64,000 bases of DNA from Actinomycetes bacterium (lineage in GTDB: Bacteria > Actinomycetota > Acidimicrobiia > Acidimicrobiales > JAMCPL01): contig JAJZWU010000001.1 of NCBI GenBank assembly GCA_021846515.1, positions 85,642 to 149,641 on the forward strand. Reading direction: 5' to 3'. The first letter of the stretch is position 1. Each line of letters opens with the position of its first letter. Made by a program: the position numbers and the translations under genes. Under the pieces are notes generated by a model, which was given only the letters and a program-made list of their open reading frames with translations, was not told where the DNA came from and did not search any database. This document shows positions 1 through 9,294 of the stretch, in pieces.

Positions 1-921
1 GAAAGTGGTGTACTTGCACTATCTGGCGAATCGCTTAGAACAGCAATGGTCGTGTTTGCCCCTTGGCCGTTGGTTGGTATGGTAATTATTGTATATGCAA
101 GAAGCCGGAATGGACTCATCCGCCATCCGTTCAATCCCCTCTCTCAGGCTCAGGCTCAGCTACATCCACAGCCTGGCCGGTCAGGCGAATGCAGCTTTCC
201 TCATGACTTAGGAGATGCGTCCAATAACAACATACCAGAAGGGTCTGACGGAGAGGTAACCGAGTTGCCCAATAGAGGCATAATGCCAGAACTGTCTAAT
301 GAAGGTATGCCAGAAGACAGTTTACCTGTAAAGAATAATCCTATCATGCGAGATGACACCGATCCATCACAAGGCAATCCGCATAAGAGACCATTCAGAT
401 TACCCCTCCTCATCCAACTTGCATATCAGGTACCTTTTGTGGCCATAGTATCCTTTGGCGGCCTCCTTGCTATCCACGTAGACCACACAAGTGCAGGAGA
501 GGTGACACTTCTTTTTGCTGTATTTTATGCCGTATCACTGATTATGCGCCTGAGTCTGGCATGGAGACCTCCCGGCAAAAGAAGTATGAAAATCGTAAGG
601 ATATCTCTGTTGCTGACTGTAGCAGGAATTACCATGCTCACCACCCACAGCCTACCGGTTTTAGTCGGAGGCTTTATATTGCTCGGATTTGCTCACGGCA
701 CTACCTATCCAATTTCGCTCACTCTGCTGGCGGAGGGATCATCGCCGGGGAACCTGATGAGGAACAACGCTCGCCTGGCGTCTATACAGAGTTTTGTGGG
801 GGTAGTGCTTCCGGCCATTCTGGGTGCAAGTATAGATTTGCTTGGGTTTACTTCAACATTCGCTCTCATCCTGATACCGGTAATCGGTTTCGGTATACCC
901 GCTTGGCGCTGGAAACACTAG
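1..921 (+). CDS. MFS transporter, 3' part (cut by window start)
   Basis: The frame is open from base 1, so the 5' end lies outside the window; about 306 codons are visible. A hydrophobic segment near the left edge is followed by a hydrophilic loop of about 80 residues (Asn/Pro/Glu-rich, with the repeated motif MPE). Five or six membrane helices follow, as in the C-terminal half of a major facilitator. I cannot name a substrate. The stop codon TAG is the outer end of repeat R1 copy 1, so the last residues may have been set by that insertion. Family call is from hydropathy pattern and is moderately sure. Confidence 0.7.
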   Translation, partial: ESGVLALSGESLRTAMVVFAPWPLVGMVIIVYARSRNGLIRHPFNPLSQAQAQLHPQPGRSGECSFPHDLGDASNNNIPEGSDGEVTELPNRGIMPELSNEGMPEDSLPVKNNPIMRDDTDPSQGNPHKRPFRLPLLIQLAYQVPFVAIVSFGGLLAIHVDHTSAGEVTLLFAVFYAVSLIMRLSLAWRPPGKRSMKIVRISLLLTVAGITMLTTHSLPVLVGGFILLGFAHGTTYPISLTLLAEGSSPGNLMRNNARLASIQSFVGVVLPAILGASIDLLGFTSTFALILIPVIGFGIPAWRWKH

Positions 922-1043
922 GAGCGTGTCCAATAACAATATTACGATATAATCTTACTACAATATATTGTCAGTGATTGGAGTCGTGACCGCAACACGT
1001 GGGATGTGGGATGGCATTTTTGGAGTCCTGAGACACGCTTCCA
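919..1043 (+). mobile_element. MITE-like element R1, copy 1
   Basis: The left end reads TAGGAGCGTGTCC. The right end is a decayed inverted copy near 1031-1043. The inner part matches the reverse complement of 3589-3755, including ATTACGATATAAT and the perfect palindrome ACAATATATTGT. There is no open frame of transposase size. The first TAG is the stop codon of the upstream MFS gene. Compared with copy 2 it lacks about 40 bp that include a 25-bp palindrome. Confidence 0.7.
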
Positions 1044-1127
1044 GCTGTATCCATCCTGGAATAGTTGTCCGTAGTCGGCCGATAGTAATCGCTCCAATCT
1101 TGATCCTTATTGTGGAAGAAAGGCTAT

Positions 1128-1730
1128 TTAGCCGTGTCCAGATAGAGAATCAATGGCCATATCCCAAATTGATATAACGGGATTGCCATGCTCGAATCCC
1201 AGCACGGACACAGCAGCAGGTTGCAGCGCAAATAAACGCCCTCCAGACACGTCCAAAGCCAACCAACGTGCAGCAAGCACACGCAGAAAATGACCATGTG
1301 AGAAGAGAAGCACGTTACCCTGCTTCCCCCGTATCAGCTGAAGTACCCGATCCGCCCTCTTGCCTACATCGGCTACCCCCTCTCCTCCCGGTACACCATC
1401 TATCCACAGATCCCAGTCCGGCCTGCTCTGATGGATTTGACTCAAAGTCATCCCCTCGTAATTACCGTAATCCCATTCCATCAGATCATCGACAGGTTCA
1501 GGTGCATTGAAGCCAGCCAACTTGCAGGTATCGACGGCCCTTTTAAGTGGGCTCGATGCCACCCAGGAGAATTCAATACCGGAAAGATATTCCCGGAGAC
1601 CGGTAGCCTGAGCTTCCCCTATCAAGGTAAGAGGAACGTCGCTCCTGCCGGTATGCCGTCCTGCCAAGCTCCACTCTGTCTCTCCGTGACGAACCAGATA
1701 TACACCGGACAGACCATCTAAAGATGCCAT
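1128..1730 (-). CDS. Histidine phosphatase family protein
   Basis: A 200-residue protein of the phosphoglycerate mutase-like superfamily. The phosphohistidine motif RHG is at residues 14-16 in LVRHGETEW, a conserved acidic residue is at Glu85, and the second catalytic His is 145 in FSHGH. These residues make it a likely active phosphatase (broad-specificity or sugar-phosphate type), not necessarily a mutase. The start ATG follows GAGGTAAGCG, an acceptable Shine-Dalgarno. It points toward repeat R1 copy 1 and lies convergent to the MFS gene. Substrate unknown. Confidence 0.85.
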   Translation of the reverse strand: MASLDGLSGVYLVRHGETEWSLAGRHTGRSDVPLTLIGEAQATGLREYLSGIEFSWVASSPLKRAVDTCKLAGFNAPEPVDDLMEWDYGNYEGMTLSQIHQSRPDWDLWIDGVPGGEGVADVGKRADRVLQLIRGKQGNVLLFSHGHFLRVLAARWLALDVSGGRLFALQPAAVSVLGFEHGNPVISIWDMAIDSLSGHG

Positions 1731-1861
1731 CGCTTACCTCGGTGCCTCTAGCGCCACTTTGAGCGCCAAGTATCGTACATATTCGCTACCATCGCAGTTC
1801 TAACGCCGCAGGTATTCACACACAGGCCAGATAGACAAGCATATAGGGTATATTGCAACAG

Positions 1862-2344
1862 TTATACGTGTTCCAACACGGAATCTGCAGAACTGACCTT
1901 TACACCCGGTCCCTGCTCCACAAAGAGAGCCTGCAGTACACCATTCTCTATTACTGCAGCATATCTCTGCGAGCGCAACCCCATACCAAAACCCCTGCCA
2001 TCCATATCGAGACCCATGGCCTTGGCGAAGTCTCCATTGCCGTCAGCCAGCATAACCAGCTTACCGTCCACTCCATTGGCTCTGCTCCAAGCATCCATAA
2101 CATACACGTCATTGACAGCTATACAGGCAACGGTACTCACTCCTCTCTCTTTCAACTCATCTGCCCTGTAGATGAACCCAGGGAGATGGAGATCGGAACA
2201 GGTAGGCGTAAAAGCTCCCGGAACGGCAAACAATACTACCTTGCCGTTACCCAGAGCTTCAATGGTATTTACTTTTTGCGGCCCGCTTACACCCATGGTC
2301 ATTACCTCAACATCAGGAATCCGTTCACCTGTAGAAATTGTCAC
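1862..2344 (-). CDS. Peroxiredoxin (Prx5/AhpC-TSA type)
   Basis: A 160-residue thiol peroxidase. The peroxidatic motif PGAFTPTCS places the active Cys at 49; a second Cys at 74 could serve as the resolving residue. The GAFTPTC motif and length are typical of the Prx5 group. Start is GTG, with AAAGGAG just upstream. It should reduce H2O2 or alkyl hydroperoxides in the cytoplasm. The gene is divergent from the Fe-S-type regulator at 2642, so it could be under its control; that link is inference only. Confidence 0.9.
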   Translation of the reverse strand: MTISTGERIPDVEVMTMGVSGPQKVNTIEALGNGKVVLFAVPGAFTPTCSDLHLPGFIYRADELKERGVSTVACIAVNDVYVMDAWSRANGVDGKLVMLADGNGDFAKAMGLDMDGRGFGMGLRSQRYAAVIENGVLQALFVEQGPGVKVSSADSVLEHV

Positions 2345-2627
2345 TGCTATCTCCTTTGCTCCTTTATTTTATATCTTTACTACACATCTCGACTACTTGA
2401 CTACTTGGCCATCGTCCATAGCCATACCTGCGATACACAGATAAAAAGCTGATGAACAACTAAAATTAGTTTAGCAGGACAAGCAGTGAAATCGAGCTAT
2501 GCCCTGACTACCGCCGTAGTATACAGCTGGCCTTTTGTTCCCAATAGGCCAGACCAACAACAGCTTCTTCTCTCCTGCCAAAGCATACAACCAGCAGGAA
2601 TGAACATGGGAAGGGGAAAATACAGGA

Positions 2628-2633
2628 TATAAT
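2628..2633 (+). promoter_or_regulatory. -10 box for leaderless regulator gene
   Basis: A perfect TATAAT lies 8 nt before the GTG start at 2642. No Shine-Dalgarno is present, so transcription probably starts at or next to the start codon. I see no convincing -35 box. Confidence 0.5.
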
Positions 2634-2641
2634 AGATAAAT

Positions 2642-3463
2642 GTGACATACAATAACAGTGGAAATGTCAGCAACGACCTGAATAGCGAAAATGACGAGGC
2701 TATACGGTTGCAGGCAAAAGCACTCTGTGACCGTACACGTTACAACATTTATAATGCTATATGTTCCAGCACCGAGCCCCTAACGGTCGCCGAGCTCACT
2801 GCTGAGTTCAGGTTGAATCATAATGCAATACGACAGCACTTGGCTGTACTCGTAAACGCTGGCTTAATAAAAGAAGAGCTGGAATTAAAACGCGCCAATC
2901 CAGGTAGGCCCCGGCTATTTTACAGCGCCACGGAACGAGAGAATCTGGCTTTTCGTCGTAATGACATAAGCCATAACAGATATAACCACATTGCTCTTTT
3001 GCTCGCCAAGGCCATAAATAGCAATATGAAACCGAGAGAACTGGGTAGGATAGCCGCAACAGACACATTTTTCGCACCCATCACGACCGAATCCACATAC
3101 TCAAATAGTTCCGAGTCTTCAGGGGATGCTAAGCCTGGAGTAAGATCAAAAAAGGATCAAACTGCCAAAAGTACCTCGAAACAAAGTGCCTCAGACTATA
3201 TAGAGGCAATAGATGGGATAATACGTGCGATGGCAAGAGAGGGTTTTAATGCCAGAATCGCGAAGCAGGGCAGTCAGGTAGAGCTGGTAATAGACAACTG
3301 CCCGTTTAGCGATATAGCTGATGCTGCACCACAAGTAATGTGTGACCTTCACTTGGGTATGGCAGAAGGAATTGCAGCAGTAGCCGGTAATATCCGCATA
3401 GTCGATCTTAAAAATCGCCGTACACATAATGACGGCTGCCGTTTAGTTCTCCAGGAATCTTGA
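2642..3463 (+). CDS. SufR-like HTH regulator with Fe-S cysteines
   Basis: A 273-residue protein with an ArsR/winged-helix DNA-binding domain at about residues 20-95 (CDRTRYNIYNAI, then NAIRQHLAVLVNAGLI). A Ser/Lys-rich linker follows at about 135-185. The C-terminal domain carries Cys220, Cys234 and Cys266 in the pattern NCPF...MCDLHLG...GCRL, which is how SufR-type regulators bind an Fe-S cluster. Family knowledge suggests it senses iron-sulfur or redox state. No suf genes are in the window, so its target is unknown; the divergent peroxiredoxin is the nearest candidate. GTG start chosen because of the TATAAT box 8 nt upstream. Confidence 0.75.
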   Translation: MTYNNSGNVSNDLNSENDEAIRLQAKALCDRTRYNIYNAICSSTEPLTVAELTAEFRLNHNAIRQHLAVLVNAGLIKEELELKRANPGRPRLFYSATERENLAFRRNDISHNRYNHIALLLAKAINSNMKPRELGRIAATDTFFAPITTESTYSNSSESSGDAKPGVRSKKDQTAKSTSKQSASDYIEAIDGIIRAMAREGFNARIAKQGSQVELVIDNCPFSDIADAAPQVMCDLHLGMAEGIAAVAGNIRIVDLKNRRTHNDGCRLVLQES

Positions 3464-3588
3464 ATATGACCAGCTCAACAACCATAAATTATCTGAGCCT
3501 ATAATTCCATTCACCCTCTGTGCCACTGCAGCACCCATTAAGCCACCATTTCCAACTCTCCCATTTTCGAGACTTTTTGAAAAATCTC

Positions 3589-3755
3589 TGGGAGCGTGTC
3601 CCAGAACTCCAAAGTCGTGCTTCGCCATCTCGTCCACGCAACCGTCCACCGAACGTTTGCGCCCCACACCTCCACATGTTGTGGTCACGTCTTCAATCAC
3701 CCACAATATATTGTAGCCAGATTATATCGTAATAGGGTTCTAGGACACGCTCCTA
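3589..3755 (-). mobile_element. MITE-like element R1, copy 2
   Basis: It is bounded by GGAGCGTGTCC (3591-3601) and its inverse GGACACGCTCC (3743-3753). The right end is followed by TA; the left flank is TG. In reverse complement it matches R1 copy 1 over most of its length, including ACAATATATTGT. It also carries a 25-bp near-palindrome at 3637-3661 that copy 1 lacks. No transposase frame. Confidence 0.75.
3637..3661. repeat. 25-bp near-palindrome, copy 1
   Basis: Arms CGCAA.CGTCC and GGACG/GAACG.TTGCG surround a short centre. The same 25-mer recurs with one difference at 32412-32436, inside an unrelated repeat family. Confidence 0.7.
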
Positions 3756-3902
3756 TAGAGAGCATTGAGTCACCAGATACGAATGAAGCGCCTGCTTGCA
3801 GCACACCATCAAGTATCAAATGGGTATTTGATGGCACTATCAATGCCTGAGATCTATTATTTTGTATGCTCTACACAAAGCATATGCGCACTCGTGTGGG
3901 AT

Positions 3903-5981
3903 TCAGCATGCCAGGTCATCGTCCCAATTGTCGCCACCATAGCTTGGCTGCGACGACCATTGCCACAACCATACAGGACCACCAGTAAATTGAACTGTGC
4001 TTGATCCATATATGCTGTATGCAGCAGAACACGACGTCTGTTTGCCCTGCACAGGATACCCTGCAAACCATTCGGGGAGTGGTATAGCAGTAGAATTGCC
4101 GGTTAGCGACGACCAATCGCTGGAATTGGAGTATATGCCGACACCTACCCCACGAGATGCCAAACCATTGGCAAAACCCTGGAGGAGTTCTATGTTGCCG
4201 GCAGTGGACGCAGTCATGGGATCACCAGACTCGAAATCAAGCCACCACATTGAGGAATGAAGACCAGACGCTACCGCCTGATTGTAATCGGCCACTGCAG
4301 AGTAAAAGCCGTAGTTGTAATAGCTCATGTTGGATCCCGAGTCCCAAGCTACAAGCGCGTACAGACCATAGGAAGAGGCTGACGATGCCCATGTACCCTC
4401 TGCAGCCATACAGGGATTCTGGCCAGGCGGAATATTTGCCGGGTACTCATTGACACCCACTATCGCAATCTCGCCAGATGAAGGTACGGGGGGCAGGCTA
4501 CCGGCAAGGCTTGAGTTACTGCCGGAACAGTTTGGCCAGGATACATCCCAGCCGGTCGCACCGGATGTCCACGGATCGGACGGATGAGCCATAGAAGAAA
4601 AGCCCGCGCATTGGGGTATGGGCGACGAGTACGTATTGAAATTGGGTGTGGTAACTTCATGGTCAGGTACCCACCAACCGTTGGCCAGTTCGTCCCATAC
4701 GTCTGAACCGCCTACAAAGTCACCTATTCCCTGGCAAAGAACTTGTACGGTGGTGCCGGAAGCAAGACTTCCTTCATCGGTGGTGTAGTTGCTTGGCCCG
4801 GAATGTTGATCATAAGCAGCTGCCATACTGTATGTATAGTCTGTACCCAAAGACAAGATAGCAAGTTGTACTGACGGTGACGTCTTCCCGCTGGAGTTGG
4901 TAACAGCTATAGTAGCTGTAGTCCCGGGAGCTACCTGCCACTCAGTGCTCTCTCCGTCCTGTCCACTGGGAGTCGGTACGTCGAATACCACCTGCGTATC
5001 TGACCAAGATACAATTGTAAAAGTAGCGGCATCGCCAGGAGCGCCCCAGCTTGTACCATTATCCACAAAGTCTACATATCCCGATCCCTGGGTGGCGCCA
5101 AAATCTGAGCCCGATATAGTGACAGCCTCGGTCTCGTAAGCACTGGAAGGCGACACCGAGACAGCCGGTGGAGAGCTGGTAGTAAACGACTGAGGTCCGG
5201 CGGCGGATCCCTCGCCAACTGCGTTTACTGCTGCAACATATATGCTGTAAGCAGTCGAGGAACTTAGACTACCCAGGTTATAGCTGGTCGCAAATGCCAC
5301 GGTAGAGCTAAAAGAGGGCGTCTGAGGCGCAGTCGAGCAATCTCCAAGACATATCCTCTGCACATCTGTAGTCGTGGACGTATCGACACCTATTACATAG
5401 CCTGTAATACCAGACCCACCGTTGGAGGATGGAGCAGACCAGCTGACGGTGGCGGTGGTAGAGCCGGTTGCACTGGCCGATAGATTGGTAGGAGTACCCG
5501 GTACGGTAGTGGAAGGAGCTACCCAGGTAACGGTAACTGCCTGTGAGACCAGCTGTACCTGCTGACCGCTACTCGTTCCTACTACAGCCTCAAAACTCTC
5601 TGCCCCAGGTGACGATAGGCTTGTAGTAGTGGAGCATGTAAGTACTCCGTTGCATGCTTTCAAAATATCTTTGGCCGCTGGATTAACGATCAGTAAATCA
5701 TAGGTAGCCGGAATTGCTTTATTCAGCGTAGCAACCAGGGTAACGGACTGGCCGACCGGCAGTGAAGCAGAGGATGAGGTTAGGGTAGCCGTAATCCCCG
5801 GTAGGCAAGCACTTAGTATGCCGCCCGCTATAATAGACGCAGATCCTGCAACCAGCAGGAGCCTGCCCTTCTGTACGAACCTCCCAACCTGATTGGACAT
5901 GCCAGCATGCATCCCAAGGCCACCCCAAATACCATGCAAACATGTCCTAATATCACTAAAGTATCTTTTGACTATCTCCAC
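3903..5981 (-). CDS. Secreted GH25-like protein with Fn3 and IPT domains
   Basis: About 692 residues. A basic n-region and hydrophobic stretch ending GGILSAC look like a signal peptide, possibly a lipoprotein box. Next come an Ig-like stretch, a fibronectin type III domain (PGTPTNLSASATGSTTATVSW) and an IPT/TIG domain (PSSAYETEAVTISGSDFG). The C-terminal third looks like a glycoside hydrolase 25-like/DUF1906 barrel: GWDVSWPNC, IVGVNEYPA, MWWLDFESGD, GIYSNSSDW and a terminal LWQW...DDDLAC. The acidic pair in WLDFESGD fits a catalytic Asp/Glu. It may cleave cell wall or another polysaccharide outside the cell. GTG at 5981 is chosen because GGGAGGTGG lies 6 nt upstream; the frame stays open to 6038, and ATG at 5900 is an alternative. 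Confidence 0.7.
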   Translation of the reverse strand: MEIVKRYFSDIRTCLHGIWGGLGMHAGMSNQVGRFVQKGRLLLVAGSASIIAGGILSACLPGITATLTSSSASLPVGQSVTLVATLNKAIPATYDLLIVNPAAKDILKACNGVLTCSTTTSLSSPGAESFEAVVGTSSGQQVQLVSQAVTVTWVAPSTTVPGTPTNLSASATGSTTATVSWSAPSSNGGSGITGYVIGVDTSTTTDVQRICLGDCSTAPQTPSFSSTVAFATSYNLGSLSSSTAYSIYVAAVNAVGEGSAAGPQSFTTSSPPAVSVSPSSAYETEAVTISGSDFGATQGSGYVDFVDNGTSWGAPGDAATFTIVSWSDTQVVFDVPTPSGQDGESTEWQVAPGTTATIAVTNSSGKTSPSVQLAILSLGTDYTYSMAAAYDQHSGPSNYTTDEGSLASGTTVQVLCQGIGDFVGGSDVWDELANGWWVPDHEVTTPNFNTYSSPIPQCAGFSSMAHPSDPWTSGATGWDVSWPNCSGSNSSLAGSLPPVPSSGEIAIVGVNEYPANIPPGQNPCMAAEGTWASSASSYGLYALVAWDSGSNMSYYNYGFYSAVADYNQAVASGLHSSMWWLDFESGDPMTASTAGNIELLQGFANGLASRGVGVGIYSNSSDWSSLTGNSTAIPLPEWFAGYPVQGKQTSCSAAYSIYGSSTVQFTGGPVWLWQWSSQPSYGGDNWDDDLAC

Positions 5982-6204
5982 CTGCATCCACCTCCCAATT
6001 CCTACTCTGCCGCAAAACGACTCTCTCGGAGTGTTCAATAGTCAACACTACCGACAAAAATCCTCTGTTGCTCCATTTATCCTATCGGCGACATCCGTAG
6101 CGTTATTATAACACGAGTGGAATAAAATTGTCAATAAGTTTACTCCCCTGGATTTTCTTTTGACCTCCTCTCACGGCTAAAGCTGACAGAAGGGGAAGAA
6201 ATGG

Positions 6205-9200
6205 CTAAGAGCCAGTGAAGTACTCATACAGATCTACCAGTACGTTTACACTGCCAGACGAGCCGTTGTAGATAGTTATATCGCCACTCGAGTTCAGGGT
6301 AGCAATTACGAAATTGGGAACGGTAGAAGATGGCGCATCCCAATTCAGATCTGAAGTCTGTGGAGGAGTAGTTGCCGGATCTACTGATAGATATCCTGTC
6401 GTCGCAGTCTCTCCCAACGCGGTCAGATTGAGCGCAACCGCCGTTACACCGGAGGATGGTACGTTGCCAACTTCTGCAACCTTGACAGATAGCACCTGCC
6501 CGGCTGTCAGAGTGTGGCCGTTACACTGAGCCTGGGTGCCTGAAAGATTTGACGGGTTGCCTGACCTGGTATCACATATGCGTACCGGACTTATTGCTAC
6601 ACTGTCCGAGCCAGTGGTACTTGAAGTCCCAGTACTACCTGCGTAATACCCGGACACATCCAGAACAGCATTGGCAACAGAAGAGCTGAAAAGATTTATA
6701 TACCCGTTGGCGCCCAATCCCACAATTGTCTGATTGGCGCGAGTCTCTCCAGCCACCCAATTCAAGCTGGATGCTACAGGCCGAGACTGCCCATCCGGAT
6801 AAACGGTAAAGTAACCTGATGATCCCGGTGTTGCTACTGTCTGATTCACCACTACCGCTGATGCGGTATCCGGTATGCTGCCCACACCTCCAATACTCAC
6901 CGCTTCACTCTCTCCCGCCTGTGGGGTCTTCAGCGATGCATTGGCTAAAGGTAGGCTATTGCAATACGACTTATTTGCAGAATAGTACGATGCTTGCGAA
7001 CACCTCGTATCGAGTACACGAATTGGAGATGTCAGGGCTACATACTGGCCCCCGGTAGACGAAGTAGAGGCATCTTCAGTGTAACCCTCTACATCTACAA
7101 TCACGTTCGTACTGCCAGCATTATTATATATGGTTATGCTTCCTGCATATGTCCCAGAAGATGGTAAGGGAACTGCAACAAGATTGGAGACCGGCGCCGC
7201 GCTGCTCAGATTAAGACTTGAAACCACCGGTCGCGAAGTGCCTGCCGGATAGAGAGTAAGATAGCTTGGAGCTGTTGCTCCCACGGCTGTAACATTCATG
7301 TAGGCAGTAGTTGCACTTGACGGAATACCCGATACGCCTACTACTTTTATCGCAAGAGTACCGGCAGGACCTAACGGCTTACCCTCACATTGTGTAAGTG
7401 CAGTTCCAGATAGGTTCGATGGATTACCCGATCTGGTGTCGCATATACGAGTAGGGGTTATCGGCTGATAGATTCCCGACGTACTCCCTGACGAGGAAAG
7501 TGAACAAAGTGCCGGGACAAGGACAGCCCCATTTGGAGTGCCTATACCAGATGCCATGTCGTAACCTATCGTGGCAGGATACAGCCCATTGTTTGTCCCA
7601 GTTGCATCATTGTCGCCGCTGGTGATATCGTAAAAAGCCCCAGAATCATCGGTAGCCAGCTTGTATAGAGACGGATTGATGAAACCAAGCGGACCACTAC
7701 CACAGAGTTGATTTGCCATAGTAATTATTGATGCCCAAAGCGGGGTAGCCATAGAGGTACCGGCAACCAGCTCCCAGCCAATATTGTTGCAACCACCGGC
7801 AGTACAGTACATAGGATACCCCACGCTTGCATTAGCCGATACATCGGGGACTTCCCTGCAATATCCGGAAGAGGCTCCGCACGGATTACCGGAAGAATAC
7901 TGATTGACTACACCCGGCGCCGATTGCCAGGAAGGCATTGGCCAAAATGCCGATATGCCTCCACCGCCGCCTTCTCCATGGTTATTATTCCATACTGTCT
8001 CAGTACGAGGAGAACCGAGCGAGCTGAGGTCGGTGCCGCCTACCCCCGTAACATAGGGATCGCTTGCAGGGTCCTTAACGGCAAGCGAAGTATCTGGGTG
8101 TGATGCACCGGCTACATAGCATCCGGAAGATCCGGTATCCCCCGCCGCAGCAAGAACCGTCTGGCCCTGAGATGCCGCCTGCTCAAATAGGGTTTCCTCC
8201 GCCTGTGCCTGAGATATACCTACCACTTGTTCACAATTACCGTAACTGATGCTTATTACCTGGGCTTTATTGTCGTCTACAGACGTTTGAATTGCATCGT
8301 AATAGCCTGTACCCGTATCTGGAGCGACATAAGCATCCACCGTAGCATCTGGCACCATGCCGATAATGTTCTCCACATCACTGGTAGCTTCATTGGTGTT
8401 TGCATTTAAGGTTCCTCCACCGTCGACAGGAACGACATTTACCGCAGTAGATACTCCGTAGCACTTTTCATAGGTTGCAATATCCGACGACGAGAATGCC
8501 CCAAGTTCCACCAGTCCTACAGTCTGACCCGCTCCATCTCCTCCGCTGGAATAGACATGACCCAGATTGTACCCCTGACTCAGTAGCTGTGGTGTATAGC
8601 CTTTTGTAGAGGATGCCCCACTACATGCCTGAGGAGGAGCGGTAGCTGTGGCATCTGAGATGGGGACAGGAACGAGCTGCGGCAAAGGTCTGTTAACGGT
8701 AGATAGCCCCATTACACCCTGGATTGCGTTGCTCACAGTATACGGAACCTTGGGGTAACTTGGCACAAAACGCGCTATACGGCCACTTCTCAGCCTGATA
8801 AGATCAAACTTCACATGAAACGCTTTCGATACCTTCGACAAAGCGCCAGACACAGGAATAGATAAGTGATTTTTTGAAGGCAGACCTGGGTAAAGCCCCT
8901 GGGAGCGTAACCTCTTTAAGATAGTATCTATGACATGGATAGGTTGGCCAAACCTTACAGCAAACTCATGCACTGTAAGGTAATGCCTGTAGCCAGGCGA
9001 TCCCGGAGTAGATACCTCTTGCACAAAGCGGCTGAGAGAGCTGGGGTCTTTGGGGGCCAGGCTCACCACCATATTTATAGTATTTGAGGATGGAGGGGCG
9101 CCAACCATACTGGCTCCGTATGGCATCCGTATGGCCCCATGGCCCAACGACACAAGAGTGCTTCCAGAGATACTACCGTGCTCTGCTGCTGGATTGGCTG

Positions 9201-9294
9201 CTGCTCCGTAAGATGTATTTGTCGGCATTGCCATGGCCACCAACGGTGCCACTACGATGCCTGCCCAGAGTACGATGTTGCGTACTGCAGTCAT
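6205..9294 (-). CDS. Sedolisin (S53) preproprotein with triple C-terminal repeat
   Basis: About 1029 residues. It has an N-terminal signal peptide (MTAVRNIVLWAGIVVAPLV), then a pro-kumamolisin activation domain at about 60-200. The S53 catalytic domain spans about 250-600 with Glu302 and Asp306 (NEATSDVEN), oxyanion Asp386 (AAGDTGSSG) and Ser514 in AGTSMATP. A Ca-binding motif YDMASGIGTPNG closes the domain. Three repeats of about 120-130 residues follow, two of them starting RICDTRSGNPSNLSGT. The full catalytic set is present, so it should be an active acid endopeptidase acting outside the cell. Start at ATG 9294 is preferred because it begins the signal peptide and AGAAGG lies just upstream; the frame is open further, to 9438. 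The GH25-like gene follows 223 bp downstream. Confidence 0.92.
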   Translation of the reverse strand: MTAVRNIVLWAGIVVAPLVAMAMPTNTSYGAAANPAAEHGSISGSTLVSLGHGAIRMPYGASMVGAPPSSNTINMVVSLAPKDPSSLSRFVQEVSTPGSPGYRHYLTVHEFAVRFGQPIHVIDTILKRLRSQGLYPGLPSKNHLSIPVSGALSKVSKAFHVKFDLIRLRSGRIARFVPSYPKVPYTVSNAIQGVMGLSTVNRPLPQLVPVPISDATATAPPQACSGASSTKGYTPQLLSQGYNLGHVYSSGGDGAGQTVGLVELGAFSSSDIATYEKCYGVSTAVNVVPVDGGGTLNANTNEATSDVENIIGMVPDATVDAYVAPDTGTGYYDAIQTSVDDNKAQVISISYGNCEQVVGISQAQAEETLFEQAASQGQTVLAAAGDTGSSGCYVAGASHPDTSLAVKDPASDPYVTGVGGTDLSSLGSPRTETVWNNNHGEGGGGGISAFWPMPSWQSAPGVVNQYSSGNPCGASSGYCREVPDVSANASVGYPMYCTAGGCNNIGWELVAGTSMATPLWASIITMANQLCGSGPLGFINPSLYKLATDDSGAFYDITSGDNDATGTNNGLYPATIGYDMASGIGTPNGAVLVPALCSLSSSGSTSGIYQPITPTRICDTRSGNPSNLSGTALTQCEGKPLGPAGTLAIKVVGVSGIPSSATTAYMNVTAVGATAPSYLTLYPAGTSRPVVSSLNLSSAAPVSNLVAVPLPSSGTYAGSITIYNNAGSTNVIVDVEGYTEDASTSSTGGQYVALTSPIRVLDTRCSQASYYSANKSYCNSLPLANASLKTPQAGESEAVSIGGVGSIPDTASAVVVNQTVATPGSSGYFTVYPDGQSRPVASSLNWVAGETRANQTIVGLGANGYINLFSSSVANAVLDVSGYYAGSTGTSSTTGSDSVAISPVRICDTRSGNPSNLSGTQAQCNGHTLTAGQVLSVKVAEVGNVPSSGVTAVALNLTALGETATTGYLSVDPATTPPQTSDLNWDAPSSTVPNFVIATLNSSGDITIYNGSSGSVNVLVDLYEYFTGS

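Larger units (their letters stand above)
3464..3902. other. Intergenic region, 439 bp, holding R1 copy 2
   Basis: The left 120 bp show nothing I recognise. 3589-3755 is R1 copy 2. 3756-3902 shows no gene. Short open frames here lie across the repeat and have no ribosome site or recognisable product. Confidence 0.6.

Noticed and set aside
1853..2452. A 199-codon plus-strand frame over the peroxiredoxin
   Set aside because: It is antisense to a clear gene and has no family features.
3443..3706. An 87-codon minus-strand frame over R1 copy 2
   Set aside because: It crosses the element boundary, is not kept in R1 copy 1 and has no recognisable product.
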